Position numbers and translations under genes: made by a program. A DNA stretch of 64,000 bases from Turnera subulata (taxonomy: Eukaryota > Streptophyta > Magnoliopsida > Malpighiales > Passifloraceae): assembly GCA_028386065.3 (NCBI GenBank), contig JAKUCV010003182.1, positions 129,472 to 193,471 of the forward strand. The letters are read 5' to 3'. The notes under the pieces were generated by a model, which was given only the letters and a program-made list of their open reading frames with translations, was not told the DNA's origin and ran no database searches. Positions 25,326-39,176 of this stretch are shown here, one piece after another; within the stretch, counting starts at the first letter, position 1; each line of letters begins with the position of its first letter.

Positions 25326-27707
25326 TCAGCACCTCCAAGCCGAAGCCGATATGAGCTCTTTCCTTTGCCAGCAGAGAACAAGCGAAGACTGCCTCTTCTC
25401 AACGTGGAATCCCCTCACTGGAGTTCGCTGCACCAAGTACTCAGCTTGCGATTCAGTGAAGTTACTGAAAACCAAAGGTGTAAACCCCGCCTGCAAGAAC
25501 ATACTCCTCCATGGAAGGGTCCTGTCAGGGCAACGGTGGCGCCCCAACACAATCTTTTCAATGCCGGGGTGGATCAAGAACCTTTCAATCTTTTGCAGGA
25601 ACTCTAAGTCAATCTTTTGCAGGGCATCCAGGTGCATACTCACTGCATCCAATGACTCGAGCAGGGTTGAATAAGATTGAATGGCGTGGTTTATATGATG
25701 AGCAAAGGGCAGGTCAGTTCGATCACATCCCCTGTCCAAAGAGACCACAATCTTGGGGGAGAGCTGCTTTACAAAGCGTAGCACCAAAGGAAGCGTTGAT
25801 GGGTAGTTGGAGAAGCACCCAATAGGAAGATTCACCGCAATAACTTCTTTCTCCGATAGCCTAAGAGGCATTGGCCAGGAACCAGAATTCAAGGACTCGA
25901 AGCCTAAAATCTCAAGCTCAAGTGGCATGTTTATTTCCCCGGCGAAGATCCTGAGATTATCCTGAGTGAAACTGAGCTCGAGCTCATCGTGTGAAGAAGG
26001 AGAAGCAAAAGCGGTGATCCTAAGCGAAGGAGCGCCCCCATTCCTCAAGGCAAGTTCTTGCATCAGAGAAGCCCATTGCCCGCCATACCCAATATCGAAA
26101 TCAATAATGTGAATTCTATCAAAACCCTCAAAAGCCTCAAGGAGTGCTTGGTTACAGGTGAAATTGGCAAACTGAAGGATGGGAGACATCTCAGAGAAGG
26201 ACTTGTAAGCACCAATCTTCAAGATAAGGTTGCAAGTGGAGTTACTAGTAGGATTAGTACCCCCGGTGTTGAGGAGTAACTGCAAGGCCTCTTTGAAATA
26301 AAAAGCAGCCCTGTGATAAGGCTTACCTAACGGAAGAGAGAGCTGGTGATTGAGCCGCGCCAATATCCCTTGCGCGAGTACCGGATTCCCAGTTTCGATC
26401 AGCTCTGCTGCCTGGCAGATCGGGTTTATTATAGCTAATTCATCGCTAGCCACTTTCTGCTGCTGCTGCTGCTGCTTCATTAACATTGCAGCTGCAGCAG
26501 ACGGAGCCCTCCCCTGCTGCTGCTGCTGCTGAAGCATTTGTTGCTGTCGCTGGAGAAACAAGTCAGGCCTCGAATCAGCTGCAAAAGGCAGCATCTTTGG
26601 GACCTGTTGTGGATGGTGGAAGTTGGGTAGCCCCATAGGGCCGCCTCCTCCAGAATTGAGCCGCTTGGGAGGAGGTGGCGCCGGCGGCGATGATACGAGG
26701 TGGTGGTGGTGTTGATGCTGATCTTGTAATGGATGGTGAAACGGAAGTGGCAGGAACATAGCCGGATTCTGACCAAAGGCAGGTGCTTGGTGCTGGTTGA
26801 TAATCACCTGAGGATTCAAAATCTGCGGCTTCTCATCCGTAGCCTCCATTTGATGGTGGTGCTGAAACATGACTGGCAAGAGGTTGGTGGTGGTGGCAGA
26901 AGCGGACAAGACTGGGCTTTGGTTTGAGTTTGTGTTTTGGGTTAGGACAGAACCAATCCTACTGCCATTATTGATAACCAGAGGAAAATCCGGAGGGGAA
27001 GAAGAGGAATTAGTGACATGAAGAGAAGAAGGGTCAATGTTGTTGTTGTTGCTGCTGCTGCTGTTGTTGTTATTATTACTAACCAAGTTGGCAGAGCTAC
27101 TAGAACTGTTCACGGTGGGTACTTCAAAGCCAAAAACTTGATCTACCACACCAAAGCCTGCATTGAACTCCATGTCCTGGTGGTGATGAGAAGCAGCGGC
27201 GGTGCTTTGCAAGAGCTTGTTAAATCCCAGAGAAGGGTCTTCAATATCCCCCATGATTAGCCTCAGAATAGACTGCTCTTGACTAGGAGACCCAGATAAC
27301 ACACTCTCCCAGTCCTCCATTCCCAGCTGCTGCCCGCCCCCACATTTTTCTGTTACCACCCCGGTCGTGGTGGTGTCGGTGGAGGCCCCACCTCCGCCGC
27401 CGCCGCCACCACCACCACCGCCGCCTTGGGAAGAAGACAGTGTTGAGGAAGACGTTGGAGGGCTGGAGTGTTTTGTCGAGTCGAGCACAGATGTGGGCTC
27501 ACCACCCAGGTAGCAGTAATTATCTTCTTCTTTGTTGTCCTTGATGTTGCTGTTGTTGGTTTGCCACTTTTGAAGAAGCTGGTTCTTTTGCAGTGGTTGG
27601 TGGTGGTGGTGGTGGAGAGGGAATGAATCTGGAGAAGACGCAGCAGAGGAGAAATCTAGCACCCCCTTCCCTTGAAACTCCTCAAAGGGTAAGGGTATGG
27701 CCTTCAT
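25326..27707 (-). CDS. SCL6: GRAS transcription regulator, SCARECROW-like 6 / HAIRY MERISTEM type
   Basis: HAM-clade GRAS proteins keep shoot and root meristem cells undifferentiated in the nucleus. The 793-residue frame starts MKAIPLPFEEFQGKGVLDF, the conserved N-terminus of this clade, which fixes the start. The first 420 residues are low-complexity: Gly run near 95-107, Asn/Ser runs near 210-225, His clusters, Gln runs near 390-417. The GRAS domain follows: leucine-rich part around AELIETGNPVLAQGILARLN (about 435-455), the VHIID equivalent IHIIDFDIGYGGQW near 531, and the SAW end SASAWRC. There is no intron, as in several family members. The transcript carries a miR171 site over codons 447-453, so post-transcriptional repression is expected. 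The trinucleotide runs make allele length variation likely. Confidence 0.95.
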   Translation of the reverse strand: MKAIPLPFEEFQGKGVLDFSSAASSPDSFPLHHHHHQPLQKNQLLQKWQTNNSNIKDNKEEDNYCYLGGEPTSVLDSTKHSSPPTSSSTLSSSQGGGGGGGGGGGGGASTDTTTTGVVTEKCGGGQQLGMEDWESVLSGSPSQEQSILRLIMGDIEDPSLGFNKLLQSTAAASHHHQDMEFNAGFGVVDQVFGFEVPTVNSSSSSANLVSNNNNNSSSSNNNNIDPSSLHVTNSSSSPPDFPLVINNGSRIGSVLTQNTNSNQSPVLSASATTTNLLPVMFQHHHQMEATDEKPQILNPQVIINQHQAPAFGQNPAMFLPLPFHHPLQDQHQHHHHLVSSPPAPPPPKRLNSGGGGPMGLPNFHHPQQVPKMLPFAADSRPDLFLQRQQQMLQQQQQQGRAPSAAAAMLMKQQQQQQKVASDELAIINPICQAAELIETGNPVLAQGILARLNHQLSLPLGKPYHRAAFYFKEALQLLLNTGGTNPTSNSTCNLILKIGAYKSFSEMSPILQFANFTCNQALLEAFEGFDRIHIIDFDIGYGGQWASLMQELALRNGGAPSLRITAFASPSSHDELELSFTQDNLRIFAGEINMPLELEILGFESLNSGSWPMPLRLSEKEVIAVNLPIGCFSNYPSTLPLVLRFVKQLSPKIVVSLDRGCDRTDLPFAHHINHAIQSYSTLLESLDAVSMHLDALQKIDLEFLQKIERFLIHPGIEKIVLGRHRCPDRTLPWRSMFLQAGFTPLVFSNFTESQAEYLVQRTPVRGFHVEKRQSSLVLCWQRKELISASAWRC
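26347..26367 (-). promoter_or_regulatory. miR171 target site in the SCL6 coding sequence
   Basis: The plus strand here equals the 21-nt mature miR171 (begins TGATTGAGCC, ends GCCAATATC), so the minus-strand mRNA is perfectly complementary. The site encodes ILARLN and is the well-known cleavage site of HAM-clade GRAS mRNAs. It is not itself a MIR gene: no matching star arm is present nearby. Confidence 0.92.
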
Positions 27708-28690
27708 CTAAGAGAATCAGGAACAACAGAGAGGCACAGCAAACCGGGAACAACCCAAATATCTCCAGTTTCCACAGCCACACAAGAAACAACCCACGCC
27801 CCCAACACCTCCCAAAACCTCAAAGACTACAACTTCGCAGAAGCACAAGTGAAGAGAGAAGAAGTTTGGGGAAGAGAAACAAAATGGGAAAAAATGGGAA
27901 ATGGGTTAGTTTGAATACAACAAAAGCAACAACAACTAGAAGAAGATGGAGGAGGCTTTGGCCCTGGACAAGAGACAAAACAACTTTAATATGGAAAATC
28001 AAATCAGATTTTTTTGGAGGAGACAGTGCGTTAAATGCATGCACACAAGTCAGGAAATCCCATTTTGCACACACACAGGCCTCTTATTAGAAGCAAGCAG
28101 CTGCTTCTTTCTTTCTTTCTTCCTTCTTCCTCTTGGGCACTCAAAGCTCTCTCTATCTATCTCTCTCTGTCTTCTCTCTTTTATCTCCAGCTTCTTTAAA
28201 TTTTTGTTTATGGTACTACTATACCACAAAACCCATTTTTGGCACCATCTTTTATCTTCTTGGTTCTGTGGTGAACTTTGGTGGGTTTTTCTCTCTGCTC
28301 TTCCCTTCCTGTGGCTTTGTAGTACTCTGTCTTCTATTTTCTGCTATGGATGCGTGCAAAATAAAAAAGTGGTAAAGTGCCCTTCATCTCTCTCTCTCTC
28401 TCTCTCTCTCCCTCTCCTCTCCTCTCCTCAGTATTGTTGTTTCTTCTCTCTCTCTCTCTCTCCCCCTCCCTCCTCTTTTCCTTCTGTCTATTTTCCTTTT
28501 TGCCATTTTTTATTCCCATTTTTTTTTTATGTGGCTTTTGTCTGTAGACGTAGTTATCTCCCTTGTAGGGTTTCTTTTTTATCAACCCTACGCTACTCTC
28601 ACTTTAGTAGCAAGTGTCACCAACTCTCCTACATTCCTTACCTTAGTGTTCTTTTTTTCCCTCCGGATATTAATTCTAGTTAACCATCCC
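27708..28690 (-). promoter_or_regulatory. SCL6 leader and upstream region with GA/CT repeats
   Basis: Sequence upstream of the SCL6 ATG. Directly upstream, to about 28,090, it is purine-rich on the plus strand; beyond that it is strongly pyrimidine-rich on the plus strand, so GA-rich on the coding strand. GAGA-type tracts are common in leaders of plant developmental regulators. I cannot place the transcription start. Open frames on the plus strand are composition artefacts. Confidence 0.5.
28387..28465. repeat. CT microsatellites upstream of SCL6
   Basis: A (CT)n run at about 28387-28412, a CCTCT run to about 28430, then a second (CT)n block at about 28446-28465. It lies roughly 700 bp upstream of the SCL6 start codon. 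Confidence 0.8.
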
Positions 28691-29439
28691 TAAATGAATA
28701 AAGGTTGCAATGACAAGACAATACATACATTGTAAGAACTATTCGGGAATTAGTTCTGCCATTATTGGTGAACAGAAACAATTCAACCATTGAAAATTAC
28801 AAGGCTCCCAAAATGTAACAAAAACTTACAAAAAGTTATATACCTAACCAACATGACAGCACGATCCATGTTACTTGTTACCTCATTAATCTCTCTTTTA
28901 GTAGGTAATAATACTTTACTCAATCAATTTAGTAGTATCTTATTAGCTTTTCATATAGGACTAAATCTCTAGCTAAGACAATACTTACTTGATTTATACA
29001 AATGTCTGCATTTGTTTCTGAAAAGCACTCCATGTAAATAGTTATTTGCAATTTTTTCCTTGTTCAAAAAAAATAAAATTAGAAACATGGAATTCCCCAT
29101 AGAAGATCAAATAAAAAAGGCACCAAAATGACATAATGTTGCCTAATGAAGTATCGAGTAACCCACGTACCTAAAAACCTAAGAAATTGAAAACAAGGCT
29201 ACATAATTATGTCTCACTTTGTTTCATTCTTTTTTTTTTTCCCCTCCTCTCGAATCTTGATGTTGATTTTTAAACTTTTCACTTCTTAACTAGTGTATTT
29301 TCTTATTCTTTTTCGCATGTGTGTACCTCACGTTCGACACAAGCGCGTGAGCTCATCATTGGGGAGACCTCTTTTGTTAATTATTTTCTTTTTACAGAGA
29401 CCAACGAGACAGAGAAAAGGTGATCTGGCTCAGATTGTT

Positions 29440-29600
29440 TTTGCAATTTACTTGCATTCCCCATAAACACCTCCTCATTTTCCCGCCGCTCCCGCGGTTT
29501 CCCTCCTCGAGCGACCGGTAAATGCGAGGGCATTTCCGTAACTTCGGCGAAACAGGTTCTGTTGGCCAGGATTTCGAAACTGAATCTGACGACACGAGAT
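29440..29600 (-). other. GC-rich island with open frame and splice-like end
   Basis: A GC-rich patch in AT-rich surroundings. On the minus strand a frame reads VSSDSVSKSWPTEPVSPK and later KMRRCLWGMQ, followed by a good donor GTAAATTG. No upstream ATG in that frame and no downstream exon were found. It could be a captured gene fragment, a decayed first exon or a promoter island. No function assigned. Confidence 0.25.
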
Positions 29601-30048
29601 AATGAGTGAGGCTTTTAGGGGTTTTGAAAATATCGAGACAGATTCAACGGCTGGGATATTTTGTCTGAGACGAAAATGTGTGGCTGTGATCCGTATTTGG
29701 CATTTCTGCCACAAAATTAAGAAAAAGCAAAAAAAAAAAATCAATTTCTTGGGTTTTTTTCTTTTGTGTTCTTAGTTTCGAGAGGTTTTTACTATTGACC
29801 ACTGGCTTTTTGGTTCCTCCGTTGAACAATCACTCTCTGGTTTCCAGTAAAAAGTAAAGGCAAGTACTATGTAGGGAAAAATTGGCGTGACTAGTCCATT
29901 CAACGACAACATAAATTTTGGTCCTCAAATATTTTTATTTACTAAGGATGTCTTAGTAAACAATTAAGTGCATGATATATATGCCTTTCTATTACAAATA
30001 TGTTAAAAATGGAATTAAAAAAAATTGAAAGCTAATGATACCCTGAGT

Positions 30049-30089
30049 GATTTCGCATTAATTTTTTTTTTATAAAGATTTCGCATTAA
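30049..30089. repeat. Micro-insertion with 13-bp direct repeats
   Basis: GATTTCGCATTAA occurs at 30049-30061 and 30077-30089 around T(9)ATAAA. Confidence 0.55.
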
Positions 30090-30714
30090 ATATTAATGCT
30101 ACTTATTGTTTAAAAATTTTTATCTTATTGTCAAAATGAAGTATTAAGTCATTGCTGTAAAAACCCAACACCGTTCTGTCCAACAAAAGCCAAGAGTCTT
30201 TTTGAAGTTTCTAGTTTTAAAAGCGATTTTTGTCATTAACACTTCAATGTACGTACCTTCTTTTGCCTATTACAAATATCTTCATTAATATCTATGATTC
30301 CTTGTTACTTTATACCATTGAATGCATCCATATCCTCGCTAGATATTTTTTATGTCAAAAAAATAATAATAACGACCACTCATTAATTTTTGTTGCTTTT
30401 GTTTATTCAACAGATGTTCTGCTGTTTGGCAGTTGATGAACAATATACTCTTTTTTCTAGTCCATGTATGGGTCATAAAAATGTTTTCTGTCCAATAGCA
30501 AAATCCCTCTACTGTTAGTAAGCAGCAACATATATGAGCTTTCATTAAAATGAATGTACTAATTGAGAGCTATTTTATTAGTTCAAGCTTGAAATTATAC
30601 ATTTATAATAGTACGAGATGCTTATTAAAAGGATTTATATATTGAATATTTATATATGGACACATGTCACTTCATAGAGAAGATGATACATTTACGCGTT
30701 TGTTAAAGCATTTG

Positions 30715-30751
30715 ATGTATTATAAGTACTCAAAAAAATGTATTATAAGTA
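30715..30751. repeat. Micro-insertion with 14-bp direct repeats
   Basis: ATGTATTATAAGTA occurs at 30715-30728 and 30738-30751 around CTCAAAAAA. Confidence 0.5.
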
Positions 30752-33700
30752 GTTGAGATTATTAGATGGAAAGGTCAAACTCTCTGCTTCATAACCCTAC
30801 TAAATCCCCACTAAATAACTTGTAGATCCGCTATTTGCAATTATAAAACCTATGCTGATTAAAAAAAATATCATTACCAGAGTAATCATTATCATTCCTC
30901 GTTAAACATTGCAGTATAATCTAAATTAGATCTTCAACGACTGCTTGAAAAATCACCAGAGGATTTTCTGGGTTGACATTTAAAAGCTAGCTTCTACCCA
31001 ACGCACTAAACACTAAATTTATTCGACCCTCCTGCTGACACATGTTGGCTTAGATGATTACAACAGAATCCAACTCTGGTTCTTGTAATCAGTAATGGAT
31101 CCTATTGGCCAGAGTCTAGATTAAAGTGTTTAATTACTGTCCTCATAAATGTATATACTACATGTAATCATGTATACACAGAACTTTGATAGCCGGGTTT
31201 TATATTTTCACCCTAGGTTAGTTAAAAGGTAGAAATTCTAGGGGAATTGTCCCAGTGTATATAAAATCTTGATGACTAATGGATGACACAATCCCTATAT
31301 ATCTCTTTCAAATTTCAATGCTTGTACTAAAAGAATTGTTCCCTTAGCGGCTGCATCGATAAACAATCAATTCATTGCTTGACAGATGCATAATGAAAGG
31401 CGAAAGGGACAACAATCGATGTTAGAATGCATCGAACTCGGTTGATTAAAGTCAGAGATAATTTTACAGAAATAGATAGCAATTTCTGGTTTTTATGTGA
31501 CTATATATAGACAGTCCAGAAACATCCTAGATCTCAACTTGTTCTCTTTTAATTGTTTTTATGAGCAATGTTAACAAACAAACTAGCCATGAACCTGCTG
31601 CTGGAAATGACCATACATTCCAAGAATTACAGCATTGAGTATCTGCGGGAAAAAAAAAATCTATTAAAGTGGTGAAGAGAAATGAAAACAGATTAATTAA
31701 CTCTCTTTTCCACTCCCAAAATTTTGAGTCTTGAGATGGGTAGGAGAGTCCTCTTCCAAGAATGGCGATTTTAATTAAAACAAGTTCTTTGAGTATGAAA
31801 TACAAAGTTAATTACGTAATAAGTGAAGTTTTATGGGTGTCATTAACTGTAAAATCTTTTGGGTCAACGTGAAAGTTGGCAAGCTTTGATTGCATGGAAT
31901 AATAAAATTCTCAAATTTTCGACATTTAGTAGACATTGCCACAGAGAAACGCGCATGTCTGGTTTCAGATTACCATTAGCCATTAGCTGTTATGAATTTA
32001 TATATGTTTGTTTGCTGTTCTTCTTCCTATCATAACAAGGACAAAAACGCAATACCCCTTAAGACTCACATATATATTATGCAAGTATACTCTTAATTTT
32101 ATTTTTTCCTTATTAAGAGGAGAACAAAATTCCAACCTAGCTAGAAGAGCTAGCTTTCGGTGAATTAAAATCAGGGCAAAGAGAGGGGGAGTGTTTTCAT
32201 GAGACTAGAAAGGCAAGCCAATTTGTGTGAATAGAGGCATTTGCGTGACCATCAATCATATCACATAATGAAGAAACAAGCCTTTTATAGGGTGGGACAT
32301 GAAATAGAGCGCCTGAAGACCTTGATTGTTTTCCATATCTTTTTTTAGCTTCATGTTTCAACATATTGATCTTATTTTCCATTACAATGTAGCTATCAAA
32401 TTCCTATGTTTTCTCATTGCACGTCCTAGGGTCAAGAAATGGGTTCACCCTAAAATTGTAAAGACGCACTGTCAGTATATAGTGTCCATGAATGGATGAT
32501 CATATTCATGGGAGTGGACATAATCACTGTGACTGTGAGAGACAAAAAAAGGAAAACCCAAGAGGGTATTCTAGGAAGTTGAGTGTTTGGTTGTGTAGAC
32601 AAGATTGAAGTTTTGGGCATTGAACTTAGAAGAGAGGGGGGACATGCTTATGTCTGTCATGAATTGTTTAGGGAAACCATGATTTGGACATGTCAGGGAG
32701 AAGGCTAGTTTATCCCTTCCACCCCATGTGAAGACTAACAACAAGCCCCCCTCTTCTTCCTCATATGAAGTGTAAAGTGACCCAACTCGACTCACTTTGC
32801 TTCCCTCTCTCTTCCTCCCTTCGAGTTTTCTATTCAAAATTTTGTAACTTTTATACCCTCCTTTTGTTATCTCTCTCCATATTTTTTGTTTCTTTGTTGG
32901 CTAAAAGGGGAGGACGTCACAAGTTCTTTTCTCTCTTCTCAAGACACCCCACACCTCAAGCAACAAAAACGCGATACAAATGGACTACCATATCAAAGCC
33001 TAAAAGAGCTTCTTTTTTTCTTTTTTCAAGTCCAAATCACTTTTTGGAGGAAGAAAATCAATTACATAGTACCAAAATTTGTTTTGTTATTGAAATCAAG
33101 GTATCCATGATTAGAAAGAAGACACCAAAATCCTCAATGGAAACTCATTTGATAAGCTCCCTCTCTGTACACCAACTTCTCAAAATATTAGGATGCCTTT
33201 TAACTCCCGCAAGTTTACAAAAGTTTCTAAACTAATTAGTTGTAGGACTATTATATGTACAAGATAAAATTATTGAATCATTGAACTAAAAAGATTCATG
33301 AATCTTAGAAAGAAAAATGAACAGACACGAAGGAGGGTTGATAGGCGGCTCCGTCCAGCTCTAGATCACGAGATCCTTCAAATTGTAACCACTCAATAGA
33401 AAATAAAAGTTAGTAATGTACATGCATGCAAGAGGAAATGTAATTTGATATGCGTTGTCTTTTGACTTTCATTTGTACATCCTTTTATTTTATTTTACGG
33501 GTCTTGTATTTGTTCTGTATAGGACATGCTCCTCATATTCACAGATGTAGCAAGTCTCTTGGCCAAGAAAACCGTTCCAATATTTTCTTTTCATTTGTTT
33601 ATTCTTTTAATTAAGTTGGCAAGATTAGTGCTGATTCAAGTCCTCCAATTAAGCCTCTCTTGTTGGTATTTTAAATTTCTTTGTAGATAAGTACCCTACA

Positions 33701-34666
33701 ATAATGTTGTTAGGCTTCATGATAGTAAAGTTACATCAGATTTACGATAAGGTACCTTCCTATGGGCAAGGTTCATGGAACTAATTGGTAAGTTCATCTT
33801 ATGCGGCGGTTTATATTTTAGTTGTCTATTAGAATCAAAGGTAAACTCTTCGTTTTGTCACTCTAATTATGATTTTCTTTCGTCTATTTGTCCCCAGAAA
33901 GGGCACATGATTATATTGTTTATTATTACTGGTTAAGCCACCAGGGCCTAGATTGAGGGTCCATCTTTGGGTGATCATTGAATAAAACTGGGCTATCTCT
34001 TGGTTATCTTCGGCCCATCTTAGCTTGCTAAGGCTAATAGTCTGAACTTATAGGCAATCTAGCCTTGAAATTGAATAATGGGCCTAGATTAAATTAGATT
34101 AAATAATTTAAAACCATTGTTGGGCCATTCATTTTTCTTTGTTTTCATGGATGTTCAAGGCTTTTTTTTTTACAATTCGAAAGGATGAATCTTAATTACA
34201 AGCCCACCTCGGATTGTGATCTGAATTTATTTCAGAAAAGAACTGCATGAGGAGTCCCGAGCCCTGCTTCCGGTTATGAAATCTTCATAATTCCTCTATT
34301 ATGGGTATCACTAAATAAAAGACAGCTATTTCATAAAATTGGCAAGAAAACATCAAATTCATTGACATGGAAAATATTGCCACTCAGTGCCGCTCTTTTC
34401 TTTTTGGTTTCATCAACATTAGTGGAAGATCCATGGCAATTTTTATGTAAAAATTATTCCACTTAAAAACTATATTAGATATCATAACGAATTAGAGAAT
34501 GAGATTCTCTGCCCAAAGATCATATAGGGGAAGAACGTACATGTATGTTATCAGCAGACAAAATTGTTCTCCAAAAGAAAAGAATTACAGGCTAAGAGTA
34601 CTTCTAAAGTAGAGAAAATTTTCGCTAAGCAAAGCCAGGCATCTTGGTCCGGCATCAAATTAATCC

Positions 34667-34915
34667 TCAGGAATTCACCCTCTCGCACTCGTCGATCCAC
34701 TCGCTGTAGACATCGATTGGTTCACTGAGATATGTGATCTTTGTACCACACTTAGCCATGCAGATGCTGCATTCCACGGTGCCAGTCATCTCCTTCTTGT
34801 CAAAGAAACAACCCACAGATTTTGCATGGTTGCAGAAGGGGCAGGTGAAGATGGTGTCAAGCTTTTGCACTGCCTTCTTCACTGGACGGTTTATCCTCGA
34901 CTTCCTCCTCGCCAT
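34667..34915 (-). CDS. ELOF1: Transcription elongation factor 1 homologue (ELOF1/Elf1)
   Basis: A small zinc-ribbon protein that travels with RNA polymerase II during elongation. The 82 residues begin with a basic MARRKSR, then carry a four-cysteine zinc site, C25-P-F-C28 and C49-S-I-C52, and end with the family hallmark EPIDVYSEWIDECERVN. The length fits the family (about 80-90). The N-terminal tail (RINRPVKKAVQK) and the centre (GCFFDKKEMTG) differ from the more usual plant and animal form, and there is no intron, so this may be a diverged paralogue or retrocopy. The frame is intact and there is no poly-A remnant in sight, so I annotate it as a gene. No operon-like or paired neighbour. Confidence 0.85.
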   Translation of the reverse strand: MARRKSRINRPVKKAVQKLDTIFTCPFCNHAKSVGCFFDKKEMTGTVECSICMAKCGTKITYLSEPIDVYSEWIDECERVNS

Positions 34916-35964
34916 AACCCTGAACTAATTAATGAATTATATATTCTCAGGAAAAAAAAAAAGAAGTTGTTGAAGACTATTTTATTTGTGTTCTCGTTAA
35001 TTCTTGTGGTATAGCTTTCTTTTATATATATATATACAAGTTGTGTTACAAATCCTGTTTCCGAGAGGGTTAAGGAATGATACTGATGATAATCCCGTAA
35101 TGGGTAGGAAAGGCAAAAAAGTAATTACATGGATGACGCGTCTAGAGTCTAGACTGTTAAAGAGTTCTTTTTTATTAACCGACTCTCTATTTATTTATTC
35201 CAAATTTAAAGGCTTGTATAATACGAAGATGTTTCGATATATATCTAGGAGAAATTCCGCTGTGTTTTTTTTTTGGTAGAAATCTCAATTTTGTTTTTTG
35301 TCGCGGTTAGGCACATCCTGGAGAGTGCACACAAAAATAATTAGCTCCACCCGCAAAGGAAGTGGCTAAACTAAGTGCCCATACACTTAAATGATTTCGT
35401 AATGTTCTGCTCAACTCTTCCCAATTAATTTGTGCCTCACATTTCCAGCTATTCAATCATTAAATTATTTCAAAATCGTATGCATGGGTTGATGTATCCT
35501 GATCTCCTCTCCTTTCAAACATAATTATTACTCTGAGATTGAAAGACAAATTCTCATCTGGTTCCTATGATCAATTGACTACTACAGGTCCGTTCTTGGA
35601 CCACATAAATGTTAATTGTCGTTGGTCTGGCCTAGCTAAGTGGTTCATTTTCCAATAACTAAATACTATTTTCGTGTGAGTTGGCATTAGGCTAATCAAA
35701 TTAGCTTGGTCCAAAGATGTGTCCCACACGATAGGAACTTGTTGAGTTCTCCGCAAGATTTGGCCCAAGCACAAGGAATTGTCAAGAGAGGAGGAAAGCT
35801 ATTACTTGAAAGAAAGAGAAACAACCAGAAGGGGAAGGCCCAATTGCATTTATTTTATGGCCCACGCCAAGTAGCTATAAAGTTCTCCCGCTGCTTGACT
35901 TATAAAAACTGTAACATCACTTTGACTAATGTAAAATTGGCTAATCATGCATATATCCAAAGCT
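34916..35964. other. Intergenic DNA, ELOF1 upstream side
   Basis: Contains the presumed promoter of ELOF1 on the minus strand. No gene recognised. Confidence 0.4.
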
Positions 35965-36216
35965 AATTAGCCAAAAATTATTTTTTGCCTGAAAAAAAAA
36001 AGCATCAGTGGTGTCATCGCCCCGGTCAATACCGGTTACATTCTGGCATTAGACCCTCCTCATAGGAGAGACCGCCCACCGAGGCACCAGCGGACACCCT
36101 CGCCTGCTACGCGTCATGGTGTCGGGAGACCCTGGGCTCAACGGCCACCACACCCTACAGTGTGGAAGTGCACCACCCCGGGCTCAACGGCTAATATAAT
36201 CAATTAGCCAAAAATT
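35965..36216 (-). mobile_element. SINE-like retroposon with poly-T end and 15-bp TSD
   Basis: AATTAGCCAAAAATT is present at 35965-35979 and 36202-36216. Between them is a GC-rich block of about 190 bp unlike the AT-rich surroundings. On the minus strand it begins near GCCGTTGAGCCCGGGGTGG, repeats GGCCGTTGAGCCC some 45 bp later, and ends CACTGATGC followed by a T run. Several plant SINE families end in poly-T, so the minus strand is the likely sense strand. No reading frame. A shorter, diverged piece lies at 63018-63064. Confidence 0.65.
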
Positions 36217-36849
36217 GATTATATTAAAAGTAGAACTTATTATTCCCTTGTAGTGGCCAAAACATCCATAATTCAGGGCAATCATTCCGATTCCGGGAAA
36301 AGATAAAATTGTAGGTGAAAATAGATTAGGTTTAGATTTTTCTTAGACGAGGGCCATCTTAACTAAGAGATAACCACTGGCCTAAACTTCAAGTTATTAG
36401 ATAAACTACAGTTGTCCTATCCAGAAATGATCAAACAAAATTCAGAAAAAAAAACAGATACTGACTTTCATGGTAAGCTACTTGAGTACTAGGTCAACAA
36501 TTAAAAGATGAAATCTCTACAAAGAAAACCTTATCACTTTTAACAATTTCAATTAAGATAGTTCAATCAGTTTCAAAATGTCCGTCTAAACCTATATCAT
36601 CACAAACTAATCTTTCATTAAAAAAAAAAAAACAATAAGCAACCAATTAAAACGCAGACGTAAATGAAGCCCAAATCCCACCACGTGCTTGCCAATAATA
36701 ATTTTACGAAACCCCCAATTATTTTTACTTTGTTGACGTGGCAAGTTTGGAAGGAATAAATAAATACCCAGGGCCAGGGGCCAAAGCTTAACGTAGAGGA
36801 ATCCAAAACGTAAATACTATTATATACTGACGCATCATCAGTCATTCTT
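36217..36849. other. Upstream region of the ATG8 gene
   Basis: AT-rich; TATATACT at about 36823 is a candidate TATA box for the downstream ATG8 gene, followed by a CT-rich leader start. A GACGTGGCA motif (about 36735) resembles an ABRE/G-box core. Confidence 0.4.
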
Positions 36850-37144
36850 CTTCTGCTTCTCTCTTTATCCCCAAATCACAACAACAAAAGCCAAAAAAAT
36901 AATAGTTGAAGAGGTTTCTCTTTGATCGGTGCTTCCTCCAGTTCCTCGTATCTCAAGTTCCCTGTTTGGTAATCTCCTATGTTGTTGTTTTTTCTTATCT
37001 TCTGCTAACCAGAGAAAAGAAAGCTGCTTTGTCTTTGTTGTGTTTTTTTTTTTGTTGGGTTGATGCTTTGTAAGACGATCATGGCTCGTCGGTGAAGTTG
37101 ACGTTTATGGGTTTTGTCTGTTTTGTACAGGGTTCCTGGAAAGT

Positions 37145-39176
<2,032 letters not shown>

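Larger units (their letters stand above)
28700..34660. other. 6-kb gene-poor region
   Basis: AT-rich intergenic DNA with only short, unrelated reading frames. It contains a GC-rich island (29440-29600), two micro-insertions with direct repeats (30049-30089, 30715-30751) and scattered T-runs. I see no convincing protein or RNA gene. Confidence 0.45.

Noticed and set aside
27593..28090. 165-codon plus-strand frame opposite the SCL6 start
   Set aside because: It is the antisense shadow of the SCL6 coding start and purine-rich leader.
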